From JAGVSR01 sp964458265 (lineage in GTDB: Bacteria; Pseudomonadota; Alphaproteobacteria; Rhizobiales; Hyphomicrobiaceae): DNA of 64,000 nt. Location of the stretch: assembly GCA_964458265.1 (NCBI GenBank), contig CAYWIF010000002.1, forward strand, positions 220,712-284,711. The letters run 5' to 3'. A program made the position numbers and the translations under genes. The notes beneath the pieces were generated by a model. The model made no database searches. It worked only from the letters and a program-made list of their open reading frames with translations, and was not told where the DNA came from. Of the stretch, positions 8,139-17,701 are shown one piece after another (within the stretch, counting starts at the first letter, position 1; each line of letters opens with the position of its first letter).

Positions 8139-8452
8139 CGGGACCTCCCCCTGAATGGCCGGATGAGCCCGGCCTGATAAATGTTGCCTGCTGGCAATCT
8201 ATTTTTATTGAGCGGAAACTCTGCGTCATGGTGCCGCGAGCTGTCAAGATAGACTGCCTCCGATCCAGACAGGAAACTTACTTTTTATGCGATGCAGTGC
8301 AACAAATGTGGGCACACATCGTTGTTCATCGTTGCTCTCGACTTGAACAAGCGGAAAATTTCTTGCATTTTGGGAACAAACTGGGGCAAGGTCTTGTGGA
8401 AGGCACCCCCGGAACCGGCGCACGCGCCGGCGGCCATGGCCGGAGCATCTGA
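8139..8452. promoter_or_regulatory. divergent control region between permease operon and mgdABCD
   Basis: This 314-bp region separates two divergent methylamine operons and has no convincing gene. It holds the inverted repeat TTGCC-N4-GGCAA at 8184-8197, the repeat ATGTG-GGCA-CACAT at 8306-8319 beside a twice-repeated ATCGTTG, and GC-rich palindromes close to mgdA (CCGGCG-CACG-CGCCGG and GGCCATGGCC). A GGAG 7 bp before the mgdA ATG is a likely ribosome site. The XRE-cupin regulator downstream of mgdD is the obvious candidate to bind here; that is inference. Confidence 0.5.
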
Positions 8453-9694
8453 ATGCCGTTCGCACTCCTGAAATATGCCATGTCGCGGGAACACCCCGAC
8501 GACCCTCACTTCCGTTGGAAGCCGGACCTCCGGAAATCCTACGACGTAATCATTATCGGCGCCGGCGGTCACGGTCTGGCCGCAGCATATCACCTCGCCA
8601 AGGACCACGGCATCACCAACATCGCCGTGCTCGAAAAGGGCTGGCTCGCCGGCGGTAACACGGCACGCAACACGACGATCGTCCGTGCCAATTATCTGAC
8701 CCCCGAAGGCGTTGCCTTCTATAAGGAGTCGGTCGAACTCTTCCGCACCCTTTCCAACGAACTCGATATCAACGTCATGTATTCCGAGCGGGGTCATTTC
8801 ACGCTCGCGCACACCGATGCCGCCATGCGCACCGCCCGCTGGCGCGCTGAAGTGAACAAGCACATGGGCGTCAACTCCGAAGTCATCGACGCCGCCGAGG
8901 TCAAGCGCATCTGCCCGACCATGAGCGTCACCGAAAATGCGCGCTATCCCATCCTCGGCGCCCTCTACCATCCTCCGGGCGCCATCGCACGCCACGACGC
9001 CGTCGCCTGGGGCTACGCCAAGGAAGCGATGAAGCGCGGCGTGGAAGTCCACACCCAGACCGAAGTCAAAAAAATCCTCATTGAGAATGGCCGCGCCATC
9101 GGTGTCGAAACCAACCGCGGCGTCATCCACGCCGGCAAGATCATGCAGGCCGTCGCCGGCTCATCATCCCATGTCGCGCGCATGGCGGGTCTCAAGTTGC
9201 CGATCAAGACCATCCCGCTCCAGGCCTGCGTCTCCGAACCGGTCAAGCCGATCCTGGACCAGATCGTCGTGTCCGGATCGCTCCACGTTTATATCTCCCA
9301 GTCTGCCCGCGGCGAGATGGTCATGGGGGGCGCGACCGATCCCTACGGCCTTTATTCGACGCGCTCGACGCTCGACTTCAAGGAAAGCCTCATGGGCCAC
9401 ATGCTGGAGCTGTTCCCGTTCATGGGCGAGCTTCGCATTCTGCGCCAATGGGCCGGCATGGCCGACATGACCCCGGACTTTTCCCCCGTCATGGGCCTGA
9501 CCCCCGTCGACAACTATTACATCGACGCCGGCTGGGGCACCTGGGGCTTCAAGGCCACCCCCGTCTGCGGCAAGCGCATGGCCGAATGCGTCGCCACCGG
9601 CCGCCAGCCCGATCTCTTGAAACCCTTCGCCCTCTCGCGCTTCTCCACCTTCGATCTCGTCGGTGAAAAAGGCGCGGCGTCGGTCGGTCATTAG
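8453..9694 (+). CDS. mgdA: N-methylglutamate dehydrogenase subunit A (sarcosine oxidase beta-like)
   Basis: The 413-residue flavoprotein has an N-terminal FAD-binding Rossmann motif (about residues 31-50, DVIIIGAGGHGLAAAYHLAK), the ATG-like NTARNTTIVRANY loop, and the C-terminal FAD block MGLTPVDNYYIDAGWGTWGFKATP. It is homologous to SoxB of heterotetrameric sarcosine oxidase. With MgdBCD it oxidises N-methylglutamate, returning glutamate and a C1 unit. It is the first gene of the rightward operon. Confidence 0.9.
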   Translation: MPFALLKYAMSREHPDDPHFRWKPDLRKSYDVIIIGAGGHGLAAAYHLAKDHGITNIAVLEKGWLAGGNTARNTTIVRANYLTPEGVAFYKESVELFRTLSNELDINVMYSERGHFTLAHTDAAMRTARWRAEVNKHMGVNSEVIDAAEVKRICPTMSVTENARYPILGALYHPPGAIARHDAVAWGYAKEAMKRGVEVHTQTEVKKILIENGRAIGVETNRGVIHAGKIMQAVAGSSSHVARMAGLKLPIKTIPLQACVSEPVKPILDQIVVSGSLHVYISQSARGEMVMGGATDPYGLYSTRSTLDFKESLMGHMLELFPFMGELRILRQWAGMADMTPDFSPVMGLTPVDNYYIDAGWGTWGFKATPVCGKRMAECVATGRQPDLLKPFALSRFSTFDLVGEKGAASVGH

Positions 9695-9706
9695 AGAGCG
9701 TCAGCC

Positions 9707-10054
9707 ATGAAAATCCTCAAGTGCCCCCTCAACGGACCGCGCAACATCTCCGAATTTGTCTGGGGTGGAGACCTCAAACCGATGCCCGATCCGGCAACGG
9801 CCACCGACGCGCAATGGACCGAGTATCTGTTCCTCGAAGACAACCTTGCCGGTGAGATCACCGAATGGTGGTTACACGCGCCGACCAACTATTGGTTCGT
9901 CGCCCGCCGCAACACGATCACCGACGAAATCATCGAGACCATGACCTACGACGCCTATCTCGCGCGCCAGTCGAACGCTACCGCGTCGGGCGATGCCGAA
10001 CCGGCTGCAAAATCCGTCACAGGTGGCAGCGAGACGGGAGCATCGTCGGCATGA
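9707..10054 (+). CDS. mgdB: N-methylglutamate dehydrogenase subunit B (sarcosine oxidase delta-like)
   Basis: The 115-residue protein resembles SoxD: it begins MKILKCPLNGPRN and contains the EWWLHAPTNYWF-x-ARRNT block. Bacterial SoxD binds zinc through a CPxCGxR motif and a distal His/Cys pair. Here the second Cys is Asn (CPLN) and the distal Cys is missing, so zinc binding is probably lost. The last 30 residues are an Ala/Ser-rich tail. Its stop overlaps the mgdC start by 4 bp (ATGA). Confidence 0.85.
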   Translation: MKILKCPLNGPRNISEFVWGGDLKPMPDPATATDAQWTEYLFLEDNLAGEITEWWLHAPTNYWFVARRNTITDEIIETMTYDAYLARQSNATASGDAEPAAKSVTGGSETGASSA

Positions 10055-12960
10055 GCGCCTCGCCCACCAGCCGCATCGAGAATGGCGGGTTCGGCCTCTT
10101 GATAGACCGAACTAAACCAATGTCGTTCACGTTCGATGGACGGCTCTTCAATGGCTATCACGGCGACACGATCGCCTCCGCGCTTTATGGCGCCGGTCAG
10201 GTCCTGCTCTCGCGGTCCTTCAAATATCATCGCCCGCGCGGCGCGCTGACCATGAACGGTCTCGACGCCAATACGCTCGTCCAGGTCGCCGATGAGCCCA
10301 ACGTGCGCGCTGATCTGCACGCCGTCACGCCGGGCCTCGCCGTCACGTCCATCAATCGTCTCGGCTCGCTCGAGCGCGATGCCTTCTCGGTCATGGATTA
10401 TTTCGGCCGCTTCCTGCCGGTCGGCTTCTACTACAAGACGTTTTTCCGTCCCGCCGGCGTCTGGAAATACTTCGAGCGGCCCATCCGCATCATGGCGGGG
10501 CTGGGCACCCTCGACCCGCGCGCCGCGCACAAATACTATGACAAAGCCTACCTCTTCACCGGCGTCCTTGTCGTCGGCGGCGGCCAGGCAGGCTTGCAAG
10601 CCGCCATCGCCGCAGCCGAAGGCGGCGCCGATACGTTGCTGATCGAAGAGAATTCCGAACTCGGCGGCTCGCTGCTTTATGGCCGCATCGACGGCAGCCG
10701 CGAAACCGCTGAAGCGCTTCGGCGCGACCTCGTCGCCAAGGCCCGCAGCCTCAAAAACCTGACGATCCTGACGAGCACCGTCGTCACCGGTCTTTTCACC
10801 GATGGCTGGGTCGCCGCCGTCTCCGGCAATCGCCTCCTGAAAATCCGCACGCGCCAAACGATCGTCGCCGCCGGCAGCTTTGATCAGCCCATCGTCTTTC
10901 GCAACAACGATCGCCCCGGCATTCTGTTTGCGACCGCCGCCCAGCGCTTGATGCGGCTTTACGGCGTGCGCCCCGGCACCCGCGCCGTGATCGCAACGTC
11001 CAACATGTTCGGCTACGACGCCGCGCTCGACCTGCTCGATGCCGGAGGCGAAGTCGCGGCCATCGTCGATCTAGGCGCGACGACCGGCCCCGCCGTCGAG
11101 GCGGCCAAGGCGCGCGGCATCCGCATCCTCAACAATGCGACGCTCGTCGATGCCAAAGGCTACTTGCGCGTCGAGAGCGTGGGCGTCGCCGCCATAACCG
11201 GCACGGGCAAGACGTCCGCCGTCACCGATTGGCTCACCTGCGACTGCGTACTGATTTCGGTCGGCTGCTCGCCGGCGTTGAATCTCGCCAGTCACGCCGG
11301 CGCCAAGGTCGTCTTCGACCCTGCCATTCAGATGCACCGCGCCATCAATCCGCCGCAGGGTGTGTCGCTGGCCGGCAGCGCCGCCAGCCTCTGGACGCCC
11401 GACCGCGTCGCGTCTCACGCCAAGGCGACGGGCACACGCGCCGCGCACCTCGCAACGGGCTCGCCCGCCGGCGATGACCCCGGCAGCGCTGATCCCGGGG
11501 CCGCCGCGATCACCCACCCCTATCCGATCTTCAAGAGCGGCAAGGGCAAGGAGTTCATCGACTTCGACGAAGACCTGACCATCAAGGATATCGTCAACTC
11601 GGTGAAGGATGGCTACGGCGATATTCAGCTCGTCAAGCGCTACTCCACCGCGGGTCTCGGCCCGAGCCAGGGCCGCCATGCGAACTTGAATACGATCCGC
11701 GTCGTCAGCGCCGTCACCGGCAAGCCACCGGAAGTGATCGGCACCACGACGTTCCGCCCGCCGCTCGTGCCGGAGAAGTTCGCGCACATGGCGGGCCGCG
11801 CATTCGAGCCCACACGGCTGACATCCATGCATCGCCGCCATGAAGAACTGGGCGCGCAGTTCATGACGGCGGGCCTGTGGCTCCGCCCCGCCTTCTACGG
11901 CGCGAAGGACAATGCAGCTCGCGCCATCGAGGACGAAGTTCGCGCCGTGCGCAATGCGGCCGGCCTCATCGATGTCTCGACACTCGGCGGCCTCGACATC
12001 CGGGGCCCGGATGCCGCCGCCTTCATCGACCGCATGTACACGTGGGCCTATGAAAAGCAGCCCGTCGGCCGCGCCCGCTACACCTTGATGACCGACATCG
12101 CCGGTGTGGTCATCGACGACGGCGTTGCCTGCCGGTTGGCCCCCAACCACTACTACGTCACCGCCACCACCAGCGCCGTCGATCAGGTCTACCGCGCCAT
12201 GACCTGGTTCAACGTGCAATGGAAGATGGACGTGGACGTCGCCAACGTGACGGCCGCTTATTCCGCGGTGAACCTCGCCGGCCCCAAGGCACGCGACATC
12301 GTGCAGTCGCTCGCCAGTGACATCGACTTCTCGAAAGAGGCATTTCCCTACATGGGCGTGCGCACGGGGACCCTCGCGGGCATCCCGGTGCGCGTCCTGC
12401 GCGTCGGTTTCGTCGGCGAGGCCGGTTACGAAATTCATTGCCCCGCCGGCTTCGGCGAAGCGCTGTGGGACATCCTGATGGCTGCCGGCAAGCCGCACGG
12501 CCTCAAGCCCTTCGGCGTCGAAGCCCAGCGCATCCTGCGGCTCGAAAAGGGCCACATCATCGTCGGCCAGGACACCGATGGATTGACCAACCCCATCGAA
12601 GCCGGAATGGATTGGGCACTCGCCAAGAAGAAGCCGTTCTACGTCGGCAAACGCTCTATCGAGTTGCAGGCCGCGAAGGGCATCACGCGCAAACTTGTCG
12701 GCTTCGCGCTGACGGATAGCTCCGGCCCCGCGCCCAAGGACTGCCATCTCATCATTCGCGACGGCGCCATCATCGGCCGCATCACGTCGGTCGTGCAATC
12801 GCCGACGCTCGGCAAGGTGGTCGGCCTCGCCTATTTGCCGGCCGGCATGACAGACGCCGGCCAGCGCTTCGAAATTCGCGTCGATGGGGGCGTGATGGTT
12901 CCCGCCGAAGTCGTCCCCACACCGTTCTACGACCCCGACAACGCGCGCCAGGACCTCTAA
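10051..12960 (+). CDS. mgdC: N-methylglutamate dehydrogenase subunit C (sarcosine oxidase alpha-like)
   Basis: The ATG at 10051, coupled to the mgdB stop, gives 969 residues. Domains in order: an N-terminal ferredoxin-like fold with GYHGDTIASALYGAG; a dinucleotide-binding Rossmann domain (LVVGGGQAGLQAAIAAAEGG, about residue 175); a SoxA linker domain around IKDIVNSVKDGYGDIQLVKR; and a C-terminal aminomethyltransferase (GcvT-like) folate domain from about residue 590, ending with NPIEAGMDWALAKKKPFYVG. The folate domain would capture the methyl carbon as methylene-H4F. Size and order match SoxA/MgdC. Confidence 0.9.
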   Translation: MSASPTSRIENGGFGLLIDRTKPMSFTFDGRLFNGYHGDTIASALYGAGQVLLSRSFKYHRPRGALTMNGLDANTLVQVADEPNVRADLHAVTPGLAVTSINRLGSLERDAFSVMDYFGRFLPVGFYYKTFFRPAGVWKYFERPIRIMAGLGTLDPRAAHKYYDKAYLFTGVLVVGGGQAGLQAAIAAAEGGADTLLIEENSELGGSLLYGRIDGSRETAEALRRDLVAKARSLKNLTILTSTVVTGLFTDGWVAAVSGNRLLKIRTRQTIVAAGSFDQPIVFRNNDRPGILFATAAQRLMRLYGVRPGTRAVIATSNMFGYDAALDLLDAGGEVAAIVDLGATTGPAVEAAKARGIRILNNATLVDAKGYLRVESVGVAAITGTGKTSAVTDWLTCDCVLISVGCSPALNLASHAGAKVVFDPAIQMHRAINPPQGVSLAGSAASLWTPDRVASHAKATGTRAAHLATGSPAGDDPGSADPGAAAITHPYPIFKSGKGKEFIDFDEDLTIKDIVNSVKDGYGDIQLVKRYSTAGLGPSQGRHANLNTIRVVSAVTGKPPEVIGTTTFRPPLVPEKFAHMAGRAFEPTRLTSMHRRHEELGAQFMTAGLWLRPAFYGAKDNAARAIEDEVRAVRNAAGLIDVSTLGGLDIRGPDAAAFIDRMYTWAYEKQPVGRARYTLMTDIAGVVIDDGVACRLAPNHYYVTATTSAVDQVYRAMTWFNVQWKMDVDVANVTAAYSAVNLAGPKARDIVQSLASDIDFSKEAFPYMGVRTGTLAGIPVRVLRVGFVGEAGYEIHCPAGFGEALWDILMAAGKPHGLKPFGVEAQRILRLEKGHIIVGQDTDGLTNPIEAGMDWALAKKKPFYVGKRSIELQAAKGITRKLVGFALTDSSGPAPKDCHLIIRDGAIIGRITSVVQSPTLGKVVGLAYLPAGMTDAGQRFEIRVDGGVMVPAEVVPTPFYDPDNARQDL

Positions 12961-12963
12961 CCG

Positions 12964-13653
12964 ATGACAACGCCCGAACAGCACCTGCGCCGCACACCGC
13001 TCCATTCCGCCCTCGCCAAAGCCGGGGCGGCATGGCTCCCCGCTGGCGACTCTGCCGTTTCCGATGGACTGGGCAGCGTCGACGCCGCCCGGCACTTGGC
13101 GATCACGGACCTCTCGCCGCTGCCACGCCTCGGCTTCAAAGGCCGGGAAACCATTCCGGCTATGCAAAAGCGCGGAATCAATGTGGAAGCGACGCCCAAT
13201 CGCGCCTTTCGGCAGGCGGACGGCGGCCTCTGCCTTGTTCTCGCGCCTGGCGAAATCATTCTGCTCTCGCCCCTTTCGGGCGACGGCGGCAAGCTCGAGG
13301 CGTTGCACGGCGAATGGCGTCTGGAGGACGGCGAGCGAACCTATCCGCTCCTGCGCCGGGACAGCCACGCATGGTTTGCAGTAACCGGCGCTAAGAGCCC
13401 GGAAATGTTTGCCAAAATCTGCGCCGTCGATCTTCGCCTCGATCGCTTTGCCGACCTCTCGATCGCACAAACGTCGGTCGCCAAGATCTCCGCGATCGTG
13501 ACCCGCGCCGATATTGGCGCTACGCCTGCGTTTCACATTCTTGCCGACAGCGCCTCGGCCTTGTATTTCTTCGACTGCTTGATTGACGCTGCCCAAGAAT
13601 TTGGCAGTACAGTTGCCTGCTTGAGAATTTTGAAAAATCTGGAAAGCGGATGA
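12964..13653 (+). CDS. mgdD: N-methylglutamate dehydrogenase subunit D (sarcosine oxidase gamma-like)
   Basis: The 229-residue protein follows mgdC by 3 bp and fits the SoxG position and size. It carries family-like segments DLSPLPRLGFKGRETIPAMQ and the C-terminal SASALYFFDCLIDAAQEFG. It completes the four-subunit enzyme and has a structural role next to the folate domain. Its 3' end overlaps the regulator gene by 4 bp, so the regulator is probably cotranscribed. Confidence 0.87.
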   Translation: MTTPEQHLRRTPLHSALAKAGAAWLPAGDSAVSDGLGSVDAARHLAITDLSPLPRLGFKGRETIPAMQKRGINVEATPNRAFRQADGGLCLVLAPGEIILLSPLSGDGGKLEALHGEWRLEDGERTYPLLRRDSHAWFAVTGAKSPEMFAKICAVDLRLDRFADLSIAQTSVAKISAIVTRADIGATPAFHILADSASALYFFDCLIDAAQEFGSTVACLRILKNLESG

Positions 13654-14438
13654 CCAAGGACTCGGAGACGGCACGCAAAATTGGCCGGGACATTCCTACG
13701 CCCGCCCCGTCTCCGCGCAAGGATCGCCGTCCACCCGAACCATCGGGCGACCTGGAAACAATCGAGAATCTGGCAAACGACGCCGACGCCGACGACATCT
13801 TGCCGGTGCCCGCGCTCGAGACCCAAGACCCCCACGCTCTTTCAGGCGCGCGCGACAACGTCTTGGAAGTCGCCATCGGCCGCGAAGTTCGCGCCTTCCG
13901 CAAGAAACTCGGGATCACCGTCTCCGATCTCGCCCGTGCGACCGGCCTATCCCTCGGAATGCTCTCCAAAATTGAGAACGGCGTCACCTCGGCTTCCCTG
14001 ACCACGCTGCAGCGGCTTTCGCGGGCGCTCGGTGTTCCCGTGACAGCGCTTTTCCGCCGCTTCGAAGAAAAGCGCGATGCGGTGTTCGTTCGCGCCGGCC
14101 AGGGCCTGGTCATCGAGCGGCGCGGCACGCGCGCCGGCCACCAGTACGAACTCCTCGGCTTCTCGGGCGGCAACGCGACGGGGCTCGTCGTCGAGCCGTA
14201 CATGATCACGCTGACGGAAAAGTCGGACGTGTTTCCGCTGTTCCAGCACTCCGGCCTCGAATTCCTCTATATGCTGGAAGGCGAGGTCGTTTATCGCCAT
14301 ACCGACAAGCTCTATACGATGCTGCCCGGCGATAGCCTGTTCTTCGATGCCGATGCCCCGCACGGCCCCGAGGAACTCGTCAAACTGCCCATCCGCTTCC
14401 TCTCCATCATCAGCTACGCCCGCGAACGCGAGGAGTGA
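13650..14438 (+). CDS. XRE-family transcriptional regulator with cupin domain
   Basis: The 262-residue protein has a disordered first 70 residues, a helix-turn-helix domain (about residues 75-130, VSDLARATGLSLGMLSKIEN) and a C-terminal cupin sensor (about residues 185-255, with FQHSGLEFLYMLEGEV and MLPGDSLFFDADAPHGPEEL). XRE-cupin proteins sense small molecules and control neighbouring catabolic genes. The 4-bp overlap with mgdD makes it the likely regulator of the methylamine genes. Confidence 0.88.
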   Translation: MTKDSETARKIGRDIPTPAPSPRKDRRPPEPSGDLETIENLANDADADDILPVPALETQDPHALSGARDNVLEVAIGREVRAFRKKLGITVSDLARATGLSLGMLSKIENGVTSASLTTLQRLSRALGVPVTALFRRFEEKRDAVFVRAGQGLVIERRGTRAGHQYELLGFSGGNATGLVVEPYMITLTEKSDVFPLFQHSGLEFLYMLEGEVVYRHTDKLYTMLPGDSLFFDADAPHGPEELVKLPIRFLSIISYAREREE

Positions 14439-14526
14439 TGGGTCCCGCGCCTTCCGGCCGGCGCGCCGCAGCCCAAGACCGGCTTGCCGAGTGTTGGCAA
14501 CCAATGTGCAGTGTCGGAAGGCGCAA

Positions 14527-15459
14527 TCAAAAAGAATACTTCGTATTGCAAAACTCGCACGTGACGGAGATCGCACCGTCTGGCTCGCGCAGGCCCGCAA
14601 GGTCGTCTTCCGAAAACCGCGTCAGAAACATCTGCACCCGCTCCCGCGAACAGCGGCACTTCGCATCCAGTTTCAGTCCCGGATAGATCCGCACGTCCTC
14701 TTCGTTGAACAACCGGAAAAGCAGTCGCTCCGCCGGCAGAGTCGGATCGATCAGCTCGTGATCTTCGACACTCGCCGCCAGGATGCGCGCCCGCTGCCAG
14801 TTCTCCTGATCGCCCGGCGCCGGCGGGTCGTCGTTATCCTCCACGTCGGCCTTCGGATGCTGGATGAGCAGACCACCCGCACGCCAATGCCAGCCATCGC
14901 CGCCCTGAACGCGCTGCCGCGCCACCGCGAGCCGCACGTAACTGGGCAACTGCTCGGACTGGCGGAAATAGGTCAACGCCGCCGCGCTGAGGCTCTGGCC
15001 ATCGAGCGCGACGATACCCTGATAGCGGTCTTCTTCACCAAGCCGCTCCAGCGTCATCGCCATATGACCGCTGCCGATCAAATCGCCCTGCTTGGGCCGC
15101 GCACCCATGGCGGCAATTCTGTCCGCATCGAAACTGGCGTATCCGCGCAATCGCCCAGGTGCTTCGTAATCGGCCAGCAGAAAGCGGATCGGCCCATCGG
15201 TCCGCGTCTGAATACCGAGCCGCCCACCGGGCTGCAGCGGCTGACCGAGCATCGCCGTCAGCGCCAGTGCTTGGCCGAGCGCTTCGCTGACCGCATCGGG
15301 ATAGGTGTGCCGCGACAGGATGGTATCGACCACGCCGCCCATGCGTGCCAGTCGCCCGCGAATGCCGGACTTGTCCGTTGAGAACGGCAGCACGAGATCA
15401 TCGGGCCCATCGACGGCCGGTCCCGCGCTTCGACCGCTGCTGCTCAAAGGCTCTGCCAT
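14527..15459 (-). CDS. hslO: redox-regulated chaperone Hsp33
   Basis: The 310-residue product shows Hsp33 features: the N-terminal segment RGRLARMGGVVDTILSRH and the C-terminal zinc-binding redox switch with CRC and, about 30 residues later, CEFC (CXC-X27-32-CXXC). Oxidation of these cysteines activates the holdase. The start MAEPLSSSG at 15459 leaves a 14-bp gap after argF. The argD-argF-hslO order is common in Hyphomicrobiales. It converges on the XRE-cupin gene. Confidence 0.92.
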   Translation of the reverse strand: MAEPLSSSGRSAGPAVDGPDDLVLPFSTDKSGIRGRLARMGGVVDTILSRHTYPDAVSEALGQALALTAMLGQPLQPGGRLGIQTRTDGPIRFLLADYEAPGRLRGYASFDADRIAAMGARPKQGDLIGSGHMAMTLERLGEEDRYQGIVALDGQSLSAAALTYFRQSEQLPSYVRLAVARQRVQGGDGWHWRAGGLLIQHPKADVEDNDDPPAPGDQENWQRARILAASVEDHELIDPTLPAERLLFRLFNEEDVRIYPGLKLDAKCRCSRERVQMFLTRFSEDDLAGLREPDGAISVTCEFCNTKYSF

Positions 15460-15473
15460 CGTGGCGATTCTGT

Positions 15474-16409
15474 TCAATCCACGCCGAAGCACCAGGCAAG
15501 CACGCCCTTCTGCGCGTGCAGCCGGTTCTCGGCCTCGTCGAAAATGACCGACTGCGGGCCTTCCAGAACACTTTGGCTCACCTCGTGTCCGCGATAGGCC
15601 GGCAGGCAATGCATGAAAATTGCGTCCTTGGCGGCTTTCGCCATCAGGGCATCTGTCACCGCGTACGGCTTTAGGATCTGCTTGCGGCGCGCGGCATCCG
15701 TCTGCCCCATCGACACCCACGTATCGGTGACGACGCAGTCCGCCCCCTTGACCGCCTTCACCGGATCGATACCGACCGAGATATCGGCCTTTTCCTTCTT
15801 CGCCCAATCCAGATGCTGCTTTTCCGGCATCAGGTCTTCGGGGCATGCCAGCCGCAGCGAAAAGCCGAACCGGGCCGCAGCGTGCATCCACGACACCGCC
15901 ACGTTATTGCCGTCGCCCACCCACGCGATCGTACGGCCCTTGATCGGCCCGAGATGCTCCTCGAATGTCATGACATCGGCCATGATCTGGCAGGGATGCG
16001 TCCGGTCCGTCAGCCCGTTGATCACCGGAATGGTCGCGTGTTCGGCCAGTTCCAGCAGCGTGTCATGGCTGTTGGCGCGGATCATGATCGCATCGCCGTA
16101 CCGCGACAGAACCCGCGCTGTATCCGCAATGCTCTCGCCGCGGCCCAATTGCAAGTCGGTGTGATTGAGCGCCAGTGTCGTTCCGCCCAGTTGGCGCATG
16201 GCGATATCGAACGACACGCGCGTCCGCGTCGACGGCTTCTCGAAAATCAGAATCAAGACTTTGTCGTCGATCCCTTTTGGACGCAGTTTCGGCGGCACTT
16301 TGCGCCCGGCCTTCTTCATATCGTGCGCGTTGTCGATGATCCGGCGCAGCGTCTTTGAGTCGAGCCGGTCGATATCGAGAAAATGTCTGACGGCGTTGGC
16401 CTTGGCCAT
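15474..16409 (-). CDS. argF: ornithine carbamoyltransferase
   Basis: The 311-residue enzyme makes citrulline from ornithine and carbamoyl phosphate in arginine synthesis. It has the carbamoyl-phosphate motif FEKPSTRTRVSFD, the HPCQIMAD segment, the ornithine loop VSMGQ and the catalytic HCLPAYRGHEV. Full family length. It lies 31 bp after argD in the same operon and is therefore under the same leader control if the attenuator proposed for argD is real. Confidence 0.96.
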   Translation of the reverse strand: MAKANAVRHFLDIDRLDSKTLRRIIDNAHDMKKAGRKVPPKLRPKGIDDKVLILIFEKPSTRTRVSFDIAMRQLGGTTLALNHTDLQLGRGESIADTARVLSRYGDAIMIRANSHDTLLELAEHATIPVINGLTDRTHPCQIMADVMTFEEHLGPIKGRTIAWVGDGNNVAVSWMHAAARFGFSLRLACPEDLMPEKQHLDWAKKEKADISVGIDPVKAVKGADCVVTDTWVSMGQTDAARRKQILKPYAVTDALMAKAAKDAIFMHCLPAYRGHEVSQSVLEGPQSVIFDEAENRLHAQKGVLAWCFGVD

Positions 16410-16440
16410 TGTCGAAGGGCCTTATCGGTTTGAATGGATA

Positions 16441-17676
16441 TCAGGATTTGACGGGAAGCTGCGCGAACGCGCGGCGCATGCGGGCGAGCCCCTCGGCTAT
16501 CTCCGCATCCGTCACGTTGAGCGGCGGCAGCACGCGCATGACGTTCTCGCCGGCCCCAACGGCGAGCAGCTTTTCGCCGATCACCGCCTTGACTGCATCA
16601 GTGACCGGCGGCGCAAGCTTCACGCCCGCCAGCAACCCCTTGCCGCGGACCTCCAGAACGATCTCGGGAAACTCGTCCTTCAACTGCGCGAGGCCCTGCG
16701 CGAGCCGGTTGGCGAGCAGAAGCACGGTGTCGAGAAAACCCTTTTCCAGAACCGTATTGAGCACCGCCGCACCGACCGCCGTTGCGAGCGGATTGCCGCC
16801 GAACGTCGAGCCGTGCGTACCGGGTGTCATGCCCTTGGCCGCTTCCTCGGTCGCCAGAAACGCACCTACGGGAAATCCGCCGCCGATACCCTTCGCAATA
16901 GCCATGATGTCGGGTGTGATCCCTGCCCATTCGTGCGCGAAGAGCTTGCCGGTGCGCCCGATGCCGCTCTGGACCTCGTCCATGATCAGCAACAGTCCGT
17001 TCTCGTCGCACAGTGCACGCAGCGATTGCAGGAAGGCATCCGGCGCGACGCGCACGCCGCCCTCGCCCTGCACCGGCTCGACCAGGATCGCGGCCGTATC
17101 GTCAGAAATCATGTTTTGGACCGCGTCGAGGTCGCCAAACGGGACCTGATCGAAACCACCCGCCGGTTCACCGAACCCCTCGAGATATTTCGGGTTTCCG
17201 CCGGCCGCGATCGTCGCCAGCGTCCGGCCGTGGAAGGCGCCTTCGAACGTGATGATCCGCCACCGCTCAGGCGCGCCATTGACGAAGTGATAGCGCCGCG
17301 CGGTTTTGATCGCGCCCTCGCAGGCCTCCGCGCCTGAATTGCAGAAGAAGACCTTGTCGGCGAACGTCACCTCCACGAGCCGTTCCGCCAGAGCTTCCTG
17401 CCCGGCAACGCGGTACAGGTTGGACGTGTGCCACAGCCGGCCGGCCTGCTCGGTCAAGGCCGCCACGAGGCGCGGATGCGCGTGCCCGAGCGCATTGACG
17501 GCGACACCCGATGCAAAGTCGAGATAAGCGTCCCCGGCCTCCGTATAGAGCCAGGAGCCTTCCCCGCGCGCGAAGACGAGATTTTGCCGGGCATACGTGC
17601 CCATCACGGCCGCGGAAGGGGACCCTCCGCCCGCTTCAGCCCGGACCGGCATTGGAGCCACGCGCGGCTCTGCCAT
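16441..17676 (-). CDS. argD: acetylornithine aminotransferase
   Basis: The 411-residue class III PLP aminotransferase has FCNSGAEACEGAIKTAR, the MDEVQSGIGRTGKLFAHE block and the PLP lysine in IAKGIGGGFPVGAF. It acts one step before ArgF in arginine synthesis. The ATG at 17676 is preceded by GGGGGA; the frame stays open further upstream but crosses an intrinsic terminator, so the shorter start is chosen. The 5' leader carries an Arg-rich short ORF ending on that terminator. Confidence 0.94.
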   Translation of the reverse strand: MAEPRVAPMPVRAEAGGGSPSAAVMGTYARQNLVFARGEGSWLYTEAGDAYLDFASGVAVNALGHAHPRLVAALTEQAGRLWHTSNLYRVAGQEALAERLVEVTFADKVFFCNSGAEACEGAIKTARRYHFVNGAPERWRIITFEGAFHGRTLATIAAGGNPKYLEGFGEPAGGFDQVPFGDLDAVQNMISDDTAAILVEPVQGEGGVRVAPDAFLQSLRALCDENGLLLIMDEVQSGIGRTGKLFAHEWAGITPDIMAIAKGIGGGFPVGAFLATEEAAKGMTPGTHGSTFGGNPLATAVGAAVLNTVLEKGFLDTVLLLANRLAQGLAQLKDEFPEIVLEVRGKGLLAGVKLAPPVTDAVKAVIGEKLLAVGAGENVMRVLPPLNVTDAEIAEGLARMRRAFAQLPVKS

Positions 17677-17701
17677 CGCGGTTCCCCCTACACCCAGAAA
17701 A

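Noticed and set aside
11071..13674. Very long minus-strand ORF (867 codons) opposite mgdC and mgdD
   Set aside because: It is fully antisense to two well-recognised genes, has no domain-like motifs and has a composition typical of a shadow frame in GC-rich coding DNA.
14439..14526. Terminator between the XRE-cupin gene and hslO
   Set aside because: Distant complementary segments (GCGCCTTCC/GGAAGGCGC) and a short TTGCC/GGCAA pair exist, but there is no compact stem followed by a T-run in either direction.
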